Shown here piece after piece: positions 52,595 to 63,328 of a stretch of 64,000 nucleotides of DNA. Both the position numbers and the translations under genes were made by a program. Below the pieces are notes generated by a model. It was not told where the DNA came from. It was given only the letters and a program-made list of their open reading frames with translations, and made no database searches. Positions within the stretch are counted from its first letter, which is position 1; each line of letters starts with the position of its first letter. This stretch comes from Imbricaverruca yamaguchii (lineage: Eukaryota; Arthropoda; Thecostraca; Neoverrucidae). The stretch covers positions 1-64,000 of the forward strand of contig JAOTOL010001306.1 of assembly GCA_034440575.1 (NCBI GenBank), written 5' to 3'.

Positions 52595-54395
52595 TGATGA
52601 GGTACCGCAGGTGTTACATACTGCGGTACCGTAGCCGTTACATACTACGGTACCGCGTGTGTTACATACTGCGGTACCGCGGGTGTTACATACTGCGGTA
52701 CCGCGGGTGTTACATACTGCGGTACCGCAGGCGTTACATACTGCGGTACCGCGGGTGTTACATACTGCGGTACCGCGGGTGTTACATACTGCGGTACCGC
52801 GGGTGTTACATACTGCGGTACCGCGGGTGTTACATACTGCGGTACCGCAGGCGTTACATACTGCGGTACCGCGGGTGTTACATACTGCGGTACCGCGGGT
52901 GTTACATACTGCGGTACCGCAGGCGTTAAATGCTGCGGTACCACAGGCGTTACATACTGCGGTACCGCGGGTGTTACATACTGCGGTACCGCAGGCGTTA
53001 CATACTGCGGTACCGCGGGCGTTACATACTGCGGTACCGCGGGTGTTACATACTGCGGTACCGCAGGTGTTACATACTGCGGTACCGCAGGCGTTACATA
53101 CTGCGGTACCGCGGGTGTTACATACTGCGGTACCGCGGGTGTTACATACTGCGGTACCGCGGGTGTTAATACATACTGCGGTACCGCAGGCGTTACAATG
53201 CTGCGGTACCACAGGCGTTACATACTGCGGTACCGCGGGTGTTACATACTGCGGTACCGCAGGCGTTACATGCTGCGGTACCGCGGGCGTTACATACTGC
53301 GGTACCGCGGGTGTTACATACTGCGGTACCGCGGGTGTTACATACTGCGGTACCGCAGGCGTTACATGCTGCGGTACCACAGGCGTTACATACTGCGGTA
53401 CCGCGGGTGTTACATACTGCGGTACCGCAGGTGTTACATACTGCGGTACCGCGGGTGTTACATACTACGGTACTGTGGGTGTTACATACTGCGGTACCGC
53501 GGGTGTTACATACTGCGGTACCGCGGGTGTTACATACTGCGGTACCGCAGGTGTTATATACTGCGGTACCGCGGGTGTTACATACTGCGGTACCGCAGGC
53601 GTTACATGCTGCGGTACCGCGGGTGTTACATACTGCGGTACCGCGGGTGTTACATACTGCGGTTCCGCAGGTGTTACATACTGCGGTACCGCAGGTGCTA
53701 CATACTGCGGTACAGCATGCGTTACATACTACGGTACTGTGGGTGTTACATACTGCTGTACCGTGGGTGTTACATACTACGGTACCGCGGGCGTTACATA
53801 CTGCGGTACCGCGGGTGTTACATATTGCGGTACCGCGTGTGTTACATGCTGCGGTACCGCAGGCGTTACATACTGCGGTACCGCAGGTGTTACATACTAC
53901 GGTACCGCGGGCGTTACATACTGCGGTACCGCGGGTGTTACATATTGCGGTACCGCGTGTGTTACATGCTGCGGTACCGCAGGCGTTACATACTCCGGTA
54001 CCGCAGGCGTTACATGCTGCGGTACCGCAGGTGTTACATACTACGGTACCGCGGGCGTTACATACTGCGGTACCGCGGGTGTTACATATTGCGGTACCGC
54101 GTGTGTTACATACTGCGGTACCGCGGGTGTTACATACTGCGGTACCGCAGGCGTTACATACCGCGGTACCGCGGGCGTTACATACTGCGGTACCGCGGGT
54201 GTTACATACTGCTGTACCGCGGGTGTTACATACTACGGTACCGCGGGCGTTACATACTGCGGTACCGCGGGTGTTACATACTGCTGTACCGCGGGCGTTA
54301 CATATTGCGGTACCGCGTGTGTTACATACTGCGGTACCGCAGGCGTTACATGCTGCGGTACCGCGGGCGTTACATATTGCGGTACCGCAGCGAAT
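52595..54395. repeat. 24-bp minisatellite, about 75 copies, palindromic core
   Basis: Unit GTTACATACTGCGGTACCGC plus GGGT, with common variants (CAGG for GGGT, TGCTGC for TACTGC). The core GCGGTACCGC is self-complementary. Because 24 is a multiple of three and lacks stops, frames stay open on both strands (up to 644 codons). These encode pure octapeptide repeats and are not called genes. No neighbouring exon was identified. Confidence 0.95.
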
Positions 54396-54599
54396 GGTTG
54401 CATTTCACGTTGCACAGTGTCGCAGCTGGTAGTGTCGACATATTGGTATCAATTTAATCATCCAACAATGACGGTCACTGTTCTTCCGGCCTTACGTTCG
54501 CTATTTCGTGCTGCTGTGCATGTACGAATTAACATCCACATATATGTTGTGTGGCATATGTTCCGACGAGGACTTTTAGTACTATGCAATTGACAGACA

Positions 54600-54955
54600 C
54601 AATCAAACACAAGCATTCACAAATCACTCGTTAACATCCGGATATAAACCAGATGCATTGACAAACAAATCACTCATTAACATCCAAACAAACCAGACGC
54701 GAACCAGACACAAATTACTTATTGAAATCCAAACAAACCAGACCCATACCGGACACAACCAAACACAGCCAGACAAGCCAGACATCGGCAGACACCAATC
54801 AAACTAGACACATTGACACATAAATCACTAATTTTAATCCAGACAAGCCAGACACAACCAGACAAGTCTGCAGACACCAATCACTCATCAACATCCAGAC
54901 AAACCGGACACATTGGCAGACGCAAATCACTCATTAACATCCAGATAAACCAGTT
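54600..54955 (+). repeat. Degenerate repeat of CATCCAGACAAACCAGACAC type
   Basis: About seven diverged units of roughly 45-60 nt containing AATCACTCATTAACATCC and AAACCAGACAC. Confidence 0.8.
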
Positions 54956-55116
54956 TATTTTGCGTAAGCATCCAGTCTGCGGGAAACCCGTTTCAGTGTA
55001 CCCACAAACATCACAACAGAAACTCAACTTCGCCTGTTTAGTAACCTTGAAATGGCTCCAGTTTCGCCGTCGTGCCGCACAAGACTTGAGTTTGAGGGTG
55101 AGTCGGGAATAGTTAC

Positions 55117-55200
55117 CTAAGCAGACGGCCTCCAGACCCTGCATCTCGCAGATGGTGTCGGCCGGGCAGTTTCGATTATTGCACGTGATGAACGGAACCA
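55117..55200 (-). CDS. WAP-gene exon: four-cysteine module
   Basis: Acceptor GGTCTATTGCAG, donor CTTAG|GTAACT. Encodes [20 protein letters not shown] then GLEAVCLG, with cysteine spacing C-x4-C-x5-C-x8-C. This resembles the short C-C-C-C repeats often found beside WAP or follistatin-like domains. It matches the exon at 63242 in start (V-V-x), spacing and end. Confidence 0.75.
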   Translation of the reverse strand, partial: WFRSSRAIIETARPTPSARCRVWRPSA

Positions 55201-58200
55201 CTGCAATAGACCATCAGCACGCGTCACCATACAGCCGACCACTTATCGCCAGGCGACACGCTGAAATAGACCATCAGCACGCGTCACCATACAGCCGACC
55301 ACTTATCGCCGGGCGACACGCTGAAATAGACCATCAGCACGCGTCACCATACAGCCGACCACTTATCGCCGGGCGACACGCTGAAATAGACCATCAGCAC
55401 GTGTCACCATACAGCCGACCACTTATCGCCGGGCGACACGCTGAAATAGACCATCAGCACGCGTCACCATACAGCCGACCACTTATCGCCGGGCGACACG
55501 CTGAAATAGAACATCAGCACGCGTCACCATACAGCCGACAACTTATCGCCGGGCGACACGCTGAAATAGTCCATCAGCACGCGTCACCATACAGCCGACC
55601 ACTTATCGCCGAGCGACACGCTGAAATAGACCATCAGCACGCGTCACCATACAGCCGACCACTTATCGCCGGACGACACGCTGAAATAGACCATCAGCAC
55701 GCGTCACCATACAGCCGACCACTTATCGCCGGGCGACACGCTAAAATAGTCCATCAGCACGCGTCACCATACAGCCGACCCCTTATCGCCGAGCGACACG
55801 CTGCCACCTGACACTGACGGCATCAGCTGAGGTGCAGGACGCTGCCCGATCACTCAAATCACAGCCTGGAATAGTGTCGGATGGCATTCGAACATTAACC
55901 ATATCACCAGTGTAAGGCGTCTTTAGGGGCTTCGGTTGAGCGAGGACACGAGGTGAGCTGAAGCTCCTCTGCTGCAGACACAAGATCGAGCACCAGAGCC
56001 GCGAAACGAAGCATGTGAACCGACTGCAACTGGCAGCGTCATAGCCGGTGACTGGCGGTGGCTGGCCGCTACAAAGCCAGAGTCGGGTGAACGGTCGCTG
56101 ACTAAGGTCCGATCTAAGCTATTTTCCGGTCACAAAAATGTCCGTTGTATTGTGAAAACTATGAAAATCCAACTTAAGATGTCGGGTATGAAACTAAGTA
56201 AAAGAACTAGGACTGCATACGCTGGCACACAAAACAAAACTGACGACTATAAAAGCGCGATGGTAAGGCTGAGTCGGACCGGTACCCCCAGGTGAACTTA
56301 GGCGCAATATATGCGAGAGTAGACCTTCGAGCTTGGCCCATGCTCGTAATAAATATATAATAGTTGGTATTTTATTGGGATATCATCACCATTTATCGGT
56401 TCACGTCATTCACTTTAGGTGGTTATGATTTTCAGTTATCGTATCAGCATCGGCATGACAGGCGGTATTATCGGATGTCATGCAGATAGCAGTAGCTTTA
56501 TCGTGGCATTCGTGTCCGTTCTCGTTACCATTAGCATGGGGACTGGCATGGAGACTAATTTCACGATTTCTCGAGTTCGCATGCACATGCGAGTATTTTC
56601 CTATGCTTCAAACATGGAAGTCTGCTAATGGACAAGACTAAGTCGTGATGATAGCCGGAGGTTAGGTCCGGGTGAAGTACGGTTCACATTTGCATCGTCT
56701 TTCATTGAAATAGTGTGGATATCGCCACGGCTCGATGGCCCACTCTATCCTTTGGTTTCCTGCTACACGCCGAAAATATTAGTGAATAATGGCCCTAAGT
56801 CTGTGCCAATTATGTCATTACCATGTAGTTCACGAACGTGGTGCCTCGCAGCTGGTTGTATTACCAGCAGAGGGGTAGGGGAAATAGGGTCTTCCACTGG
56901 TAAGAAGTGAACAAGCATGACGCAAGTCCATCGCATGTCATTTGATGATCAGATCATCACTAATGCCACCGTCTGTCGGCGCAGAACAGTCTAGCCTGAC
57001 TACCTGTCTTGCACACCTGCTCCCCATGCCAGGACTCTGCCATTGGACTTCTGGTTAATTTCTCTATCCTTGAACCCTGAACCCTGAACTTCTAGGTGCG
57101 CTCGCGTACATCTCAATATCCCACCGTTCTATGTGGTGCATTATTCCGTTATCTGTGGGTCATAGAATGCATCGCCCGGCTCATGGACTTTCCCGCAGAA
57201 CACATTTCCGATGGTAGACTGTTCCGCACGACATAATGCTCGACTGGTGAACTGTGCCGAGAACATACCGTCCGCCTGACATACTGTCCCGCAGAACATA
57301 CTGTACGATTAATATACTGTCCCGCAGAACATACTGTACGCTTAATATACTGTCCAGCAGAACATACCGTACGTCTGATATACTGTCCAGCAGAACATAC
57401 CGTCCCCTGATGTACTGTCCAGCAGAACATACCGTCAGCCTGATATATTGTCCGGCAGAACATACCGTACGCCTGATATACTGTCCAACAGAACATACCG
57501 TCAGCCTGATATATTGCCCGGCAGAACATACGACCCGGCTGGTGGACTGTCCCACAGAACATACCGTGCGCCTGGTAGACTGTTCCCCATTACATACCGC
57601 TCGACTGGTGAACTGTGCCGAGAACATACCATCCGCCTGATATACTGTCCGGCAGAACATACCGTCCGCCTGATATACTGTCCGGCAGAAATTGTCTGGT
57701 CCACCTGTCTGGTGGGCTGCGCTATAGGCAGTATAGGCATTCGGCAGATTACTCGAATGTTCTGGTAGAACATCCAGGAGAACATACCTTGGACTTGTAT
57801 ATTATCGAGCACAAAGTGGAATAATGTTTTGCAAATCGGGTAGTCGGTGTTATTCGTTCAGTCTGATGTGCTAGTATGGTCATGCGAACGGCGAGATCAT
57901 AAGCCCATCTCATTGTCTCTAGGAGCCATTTCCTGGTCTGTAGAACCCACCTCCTGGTCGACAAACTGTAGGACACATCTCCTGGTCGGCATATTTTAGG
58001 ACCCACTATCTGGATGACGGACGGTTGGAACCACCTCCTGATTGGCATGTTATAAGATGCGACCTCCTGGTAGGTTGACTGTATGTCCCACCTCCTGGTT
58101 AGCATGCTGCAAGATGCACCTCCTGGTAGGTAGACTGTATGACCACCTTCCGGTTAGCATGCTGTAAGGTGCACCCCCTGGTAGGTAGACTGCATGACCC

Positions 58201-61200
58201 ACCTCCCGGTTAGCATGCTGTAAGATGCACCCCTGGTCATCAGACTGCAGGACCAATCTCCCGGCTGACGGATTGTATTACTCTTGTTTACTAAGGCTAT
58301 AGGGCCTACCTGTCTGAGAGACTGCAGGCATCACCTCCTAGCTGACGGACTGTAGGACCGACTCACCCCCCGGCTGACAGGCTCTACGACTCATCTCCTG
58401 ACTAGGGCTGTGGGCCCCACCGTCTGGCTGACGGACTGTAGGACCCGCCGTCTGGCTGACGGACTGTAGGACCCGCCGTCTGGCTAACGGACTGTAGGGC
58501 CCGCCGTCTGGCTGACGGATTGTAGGACCCGCTGTCTGACTGACAAATTGTAGGACCCGCCATCTGGCTGACGGACTGTAGGACCCGCCGTCTGACTGAC
58601 GGACTGTAGGACCCGCCGTCTGGCTGACGGACTGTAGGACCCGCCGTCTGACTGACGGACTGTAGGACCCGCCGTCTGGCTGACGGACTGTAGACCCCCG
58701 GACCGTGACGGACTTAACCCGCCGTCTGACTGACGGACTTAGGACCGCCGTTGGCTGACGATGTAGGACCCGCCGTCTGACTGACGGACTGTAGGACCCG
58801 CCGTCTGGCTGACGGACTGTAGGACCCGCCGTCTGACTGACGGACTGTAGGACCCGCCGTCTGGCTGACGGACTGTAGGACCCGCCGTCTGGCTGACGGA
58901 CTGTAGGACCCGCCGTCTGGCTGACGGACTGTAGGACCCGCCGTCTGGCTGACGGACTGTAGGACTCACCTCCCGGCTGGCAGACTGCTCCGCACGCCGT
59001 GTCGCAGCACTTCTCATTATCGCTGCACTGGCTGTCGCTGTGACACTCTGTGTCGCAGTTGGCCGGCAGACTGGAGGCTATGGCCGGACATATGCCCATG
59101 TGGCTCTCCTGTCGCGCTGCAAACCATCGGTGGTCAGGTCAGAGGTGACTGGGTCAGGTGTGACGAGGTCAGAGGTGACTGGGTCAGGTGTAGCGAGGTC
59201 AGAGGTGACCGGGTCAGGTGTAGCGAGGTCAGAGGTAACCGGGTCAGTGTGACGAGGTCAGAGGTGACCGGGTCAGGTGGGACGAGGTCAGAGGTGACCG
59301 GGTCAGTGGTGGCCGTGGCAGGTGTGACGATAGCAGAGGTGGCCGGGTCAATGGTGATGTGGTCAATGGCATCAGTCAATGGTCGATTGTAATGGGCTCA
59401 GAGGTCACTGGGTCAGGTGTAATGAGCTCAGGGCTGACGGGGTCAGGTGTGGCAAGTTCAGAGGTGACCGGGTCAGTTGTGACGAGATCAGAGCTGATCG
59501 GATTAGGTGTGACGAGGTTAAATATGTCCTTGTCCGTTCGCTAAATCGGGCCCGAAACTGATCTACAAAATATTATACTAAGTGGAAATGCCAGTTACTT
59601 TTCAGTTTCCCGCAACACCCTAGCATAAATATCATCAGGTCCTGCTGCCTTGTTTGGCTTTATTTTCCTCATATGATTGCAAACAACATCACTATCAATG
59701 AAATCAACATCATTTGTCAGATCCCATGTCACTGAACTATGGTGTACGGTCGGCAGATTGGTCATATCTTCCAATGTAAACACTGATTTAAACTGCTTGC
59801 TCAGCTCCTCAACCATCTCACTATCCTCACCCAATGTAGTCCCGTTTACTTCCAGTGGACCAATTGTGCTAGAAACTTTACTTAGCTTGTAGAAACTAAA
59901 GAACTTTTTACTGTCCTCATTACAGTTTCTAGCTAAATCCAGTTCTTTTGCTCGCTTTGCTGCTCTGGTTCACTGTGTCTCTAGCTTTTCGATACGCCTT
60001 TAGATTAACGACATTTGAGGCCTCTTTAAAGACTCTAAATGCAGTTTTCTTAGCCTTAATTGCTTTTATCAAGTCTGGTGTAAGCCATGCTGGCTTACAC
60101 CAGACTTGACTTGTCAGCTCTGCTTGGCATCAGACCCTGCTCCATGAAGCTAACACGGCGAATATTCGAATTAGATTGTAGTACTTCTCAGAAGAAGGAA
60201 AAAAAACTTCGTCACCATTATTTTTTTTCTTCTTTTTCAAGTTGCCATATTAGTATTGTTATTACTTTAATTATTATTTCTGTTATATTTATTATTATTA
60301 TCATTGTTATTATTATTATTACTATTACAATAGTAATATATTGCATTGTATTCAATTAAACTATTCACAATTATTTATATTCCTTTTCCTTGCAACTAAT
60401 TATGCTGAGCGTAGCTGATGGCCTACTGTGCACGTCAATGGCAGGCGCAATGGTGACGTGTTTGCATGCGTCCATGGTATGCTTGCACCACATGCTGACC
60501 TGAAGGTCAGTACAGTCTAGCGTTGGTGGCGAGTGTCATTCGAACTGTAGTGCCTCATAAGATGCTGACCAGACTGTTTAGCTTGGGTGTAGTGTGAACG
60601 CACGATCTCTGACCTGGGTGTGCTGCCCGATGTGGACCACATCCTTTAACGTGTGCACATTACCCGGCGTGGACCAGACTCCGACCTGGGTGTGCTGCCC
60701 GATGTGGACCACATCCTCTAACGTGTGCACATTACCCGGCGTGGACCAGACTCCGACCTCGGTGTGCTGCCCGATGTGGACCACATCCTCTAACGTGTGC
60801 ACATTACCCGGCGTGGACCAGACTCCGACCTGGGTGTGCTGCCCGATGTGGACCACATCCTCTAACGTGTGCGCATTACCCGGCGTGGACCAGACTCCGA
60901 CCTGGGTGTGCTGCCCGATGTGGACCACATCCTCTAACGTGTGCGCATTACCCGGCGTGGACCAGACTCCGACCTGGGTGTGCTGCCCGATGTGGACCAC
61001 ATCCTCTAACGTGTGCGCATTACCCGGCGTGGACCATACTCCGACCTGGGTGTGCTGCCCGATGTGGACCACATCCTCTAACGTGTGCACATTACCCGGC
61101 GTGGACCAGACTCCGACCTCGGTGTGCTGCCCGATGTGGACCACATCCTCTAACGTGTGCACATTACCCGGCGTGGACCAGACTCCGACCTGGGTGTGCT

Positions 61201-63103
61201 GCCCGATGTGGACCACATCCTCTAACGTGTGCGCATTACCCGGCGTGGACCATACTCCGACCTGGGTGTGCTGCCCGATGTGGACCACATCCTCTAACGT
61301 GTGCACATTACCCGGCGTGGACCAGACTCCGACCTCGGTGTGCTGCCCGATGTGGACCACATCCTCTAACGTGTGCACATTACCAGGCGTGGACCAGACT
61401 CCGACCTGGGTGTGCTGCCCGATGTGGACCACATCCTCTAACGTGTGCGCATTACCCGGCGTGGACCATACTCCGACCTGGGTGTGCTGCCCGATGTGGA
61501 CCACATCCTCTAACGTGTGCGCATTACCCGGCGTGGACCAGACTCCGACCTCGGTGTGCTGCCCGGTGTGGACCACATCCTCTAACGTGTGCGCATTACC
61601 CGGCGTGGACCAGACTCCGACCTGGGTGTGCTGCCCAATGTGGACCACATCCTCTAACGTGTGCGCATTACCCGGCGTGGACCATACTCCGACCTCGGTG
61701 TGCTGCCCGATGTGGACCACATCCTCTAACGTGTGCACATTACCCGGCGTGGACCATACTCCGACCTCGGTGTGCTGCCCGGTGTGGACCACATCCTCTA
61801 ACGTGTGCGCATTACCCGGCGTGGACCATACTCCGACCTCGGTGTGCTGCCCGATGTGGACCACATCCTCTAACGTGTGCACATTACCCGGCGTGGACCA
61901 GACTCCGACCCGGCTGCGGTATCCGCAGACTGACCTGAAATGCCGCCCGGTGTGGACCACACTCTCCCGCTGACCTGGGTCGACGCACTGCCGATGGCAG
62001 CCCAGGTTGCAGCAGAGCTTGTGGCCGGGGCACTCGCCGTCCTCCCGGCAGAGCAGGATCCGGTAGGAGCAGTGCTGGCCGTGGTGTGGGCATTGACCCG
62101 GCTTCGAGTGGCCTGCACGGCACGGGGCGCCCGTCAGGCCGCATGCACGACGCCACCGGTTACTGGGCCCGGTCGGCGCCGCCAAGATGACGTCAGAGGG
62201 AGAGAGGGAGAGAGAAAGAGGAAGGAGAGGGACAGAGAGGGAGAGAGACAGAGAGGGAGAAAGAGAAATGAAGAGAGAGTGAGAAAGAGAAAGAGAGAGA
62301 GAGTAAGAGAGAGAAAGAGAGAGAGAGAGAGACAGAGATAGAGATACGCTGACAGATGAGCCGATAGGCTGCTGGAACAACTAATCTAGCGGATGGAGTA
62401 ACTTGCCGAGCACGAGGGTGGGAGTTGGTACACGACTGGTGTGCACGTTTTATCGGACTTGACGAAAAAAATATGTCTGGATGGATCAGATTTTAAGTAA
62501 AAAGCAACATGTCTTGCATAGACATACGCCGACACATTTTCGAGTACACCGATGGTACTTCAATGGTGTATGTGCATGTTTATGCGATAAGAGGGTATAC
62601 GGCGGATTCTCACACTGAGAGGCTTCAGGCGGATATAATTAAGTATTAACAATGTAGTAATTGCAAGTTCCTTCCGCACTCAGTCACTTGAAGCATAAAA
62701 CGAAGTCATAATGGTTGCATTTGAAACGGATCATTAGATAGTTTGAAGCTCCATGTAATAATTAACTTCAATACCTGGTGGCACTATGGAAGTCTGCTTT
62801 GAAACAAAATGTAGTTCTACTATTCATAAAGAGCTCGTAAAACGTTGCATATACACAGGCAGTTTATGGTTTAAAAAAAAACAGCGATGCAGATAATTAG
62901 ATTCATGATGCATATATAAATACGCGTACACTAGTATGTTTATGTTAATCTATTGTACAAGTTACTTGTATTTGGTGGTTAGTATATACATATATATATG
63001 TATATATACATATATATACATATATAAATGTGTATATATATACATATATATGTATACATACATATATATATATATATGTACATATATTTGAATATATACA
63101 TAC

Positions 63104-63169
<66 letters not shown>

Positions 63170-63328
63170 GCCTGTGTATACCTGATGTTAAATAGTATTG
63201 CCATACCATTCACCTTGCTAATTATATCAAGTTGCACGTACCTATGCAGATGGGTCCGGTCTCCAGATCAGCGCATTCATTTTCCGGTCCGTCACAGATG
63301 ATATCATCGCATGACTTTGGCGCCACCA
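55117..63328 (-). CDS. Modular WAP-domain protein, partial spliced gene
   Basis: Four exons read on the minus strand: 63328-63242, 62112-61975, 59116-58970 and 55200-55117. All have GT-AG borders and all enter with two bases and leave with one (phase 1-1), so they join in any number without a frameshift. Encoded order: a four-cysteine module, a WAP (four-disulfide core) domain, a second WAP domain and another four-cysteine module. WAP domains in animals are secreted protease inhibitors, antibacterial (crustin) or matrix proteins; which applies here is unknown. Start and stop exons are not in view, so the gene extends beyond the window on the 5' side and probably further on the 3' side. Assignment of all four exons to one gene is an inference from strand, phase and theme. 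Confidence 0.75.
55201..55802 (-). repeat. 60-bp minisatellite, ten copies, with acceptor-like site in each unit
   Basis: Exactly 60 nt per unit with few substitutions. On the minus strand each unit contains GCGTGCTGATGGTCTATTTCAG-type sequence (here split: GCGTGCTGATGG, TCTATTTCAG), which is the polypyrimidine tract and acceptor of the exon at 55200 (TGCTGATGGTCTATTGCAG). Amplification therefore includes the 3' splice site. Confidence 0.95.
55820..57240. other. No recognised gene
   Basis: Intronic or intergenic sequence of the WAP gene; no domain, RNA or repeat family recognised. Confidence 0.45.
57245..57695 (-). repeat. 33-nt minisatellite, about 13 copies
   Basis: Plus-strand unit AGCAGAACATACCGTACGCC plus TGATATACTGTCC. 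On the minus strand each unit has a donor-like CGGTATGTT. Length is a multiple of three and frames are open on both strands. Confidence 0.9.
57895..58385 (-). repeat. Diverged 28-nt array related to the WAP exon donor
   Basis: On the minus strand, units such as CCAGGAGGTGGGTCATACAG resemble the exon end and donor CAGCCGGGAG|GTGAGTCC at 58970 and the ordered array 58386-58966. More diverged than that array. Confidence 0.75.
58386..58968 (-). repeat. 28-nt minisatellite, about 20 copies, starting at the exon's donor
   Basis: On the minus strand the unit is CGTCAGCCAGACGGCGG plus GTCCTACAGTC. It begins directly after the donor of exon 59116-58970, whose junction reads CAGCCGGGAG|GTGAGTCCTACAGTC. 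The unit CAGCCAGACGGCGGGTCCTA is thus a diverged copy of the exon end plus the first intron bases. Confidence 0.92.
58970..59116 (-). CDS. WAP-gene exon: WAP domain
   Basis: Acceptor GGTTTGCAG, donor GGGAG|GTGAGT. Encodes [36 protein letters not shown] and AVCQPG. All eight cysteines of a four-disulfide core are present, with the diagnostic QC....KCC...C...C pattern. Confidence 0.9.
59130..59525 (+). repeat. 29-30 nt degenerate minisatellite
   Basis: About 13 units GAGGTCAGAGGTGACCGGG plus TCAGGTGTGAC, in the intron just upstream of the WAP exon (minus orientation). It does not include that exon's acceptor. Confidence 0.9.
59553..60109 (-). mobile_element. CR1-like LINE fragment ending in a fold-back
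   Basis: Matches 15550-16095 of the long LINE, in the same orientation, with a short deletion near 59970. It encodes the linker between endonuclease and reverse transcriptase (59595-59834: [36 protein letters not shown]). Its 5' end is a perfect 19-bp inverted repeat TCAAGTCTGGTGTAAGCCA (60069-60087) with complement at 60091-60109 and a 3-nt loop. Confidence 0.9.
60110..60590. other. Spacer with an (ATT)n-like tract
   Basis: TTATTATT-rich stretch at 60215-60345; nothing else recognised. Confidence 0.6.
60610..61920 (-). repeat. 72-nt minisatellite, about 18 copies, related to the WAP exon's donor region
   Basis: The minus-strand unit runs CACCCAGGTCGGAGTCTGG, TCCACGCCGGGTAATGTGC, ACACGTTAGAGGATGTGG, TCCACATCGGGCAG. 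The first part is a diverged copy of the exon end and donor GACCCAG|GTCAGC followed by GTGTGGTCCACACCGGG. Copies are highly uniform, with a C/G toggle (CCAGGTC or CGAGGTC). 72 is a multiple of three and the frame is open from the exon through the whole array. Confidence 0.93.
61975..62112 (-). CDS. WAP-gene exon: WAP domain
   Basis: Acceptor GTGCCGTGCAG, donor CCCAG|GTCAGC. Encodes [19 protein letters not shown] then [20 protein letters not shown] and CVDPG. Eight cysteines in WAP order, with the CPGHKLCC...C...C core. An open frame continues past the donor into the 72-nt array, which would be translated only if the intron were retained. Confidence 0.9.
62195..62345. repeat. GA-rich microsatellite
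   Basis: GAGAGG/GAGAAAGA tract, purine on the plus strand and hence pyrimidine on the coding (minus) strand, about 85 nt before the WAP exon acceptor. Confidence 0.9.
62350..62980. other. Intron spacer, nothing recognised
   Basis: AT-rich, without repeats, domains or RNA signals that could be supported. Confidence 0.4.
62983..63168. repeat. (AT)n-rich microsatellite
   Basis: TATATACATATATA and pure AT runs of about 180 nt. Confidence 0.95.
63242..63328 (-). CDS. WAP-gene exon: four-cysteine module
   Basis: Acceptor TGTTGGCAG, donor CATAG|GTACGT. Encodes [20 protein letters not shown] then LETGPICIG, spacing C-x4-C-x6-C-x8-C, matching the exon at 55117-55200 in phase and shape. Confidence 0.7.
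   Translation of the reverse strand, partial: WWRQSHAMISSVTDRKMNALIWRPDPSA

Noticed and set aside
52659..54593. 644-codon open frame
   Set aside because: It is a pure product of a 24-bp tandem repeat without stops; equivalent frames exist on both strands and there is no start context, splice site or domain.
55201..55802. CRISPR-like regular 60-bp repeat
   Set aside because: There are no unique spacers; units are contiguous, and the context is a eukaryotic spliced gene.
60594..61973. 459-codon plus-strand open frame
   Set aside because: Shadow of the 72-nt array on the strand opposite the WAP gene; the peptide is only the repeat.
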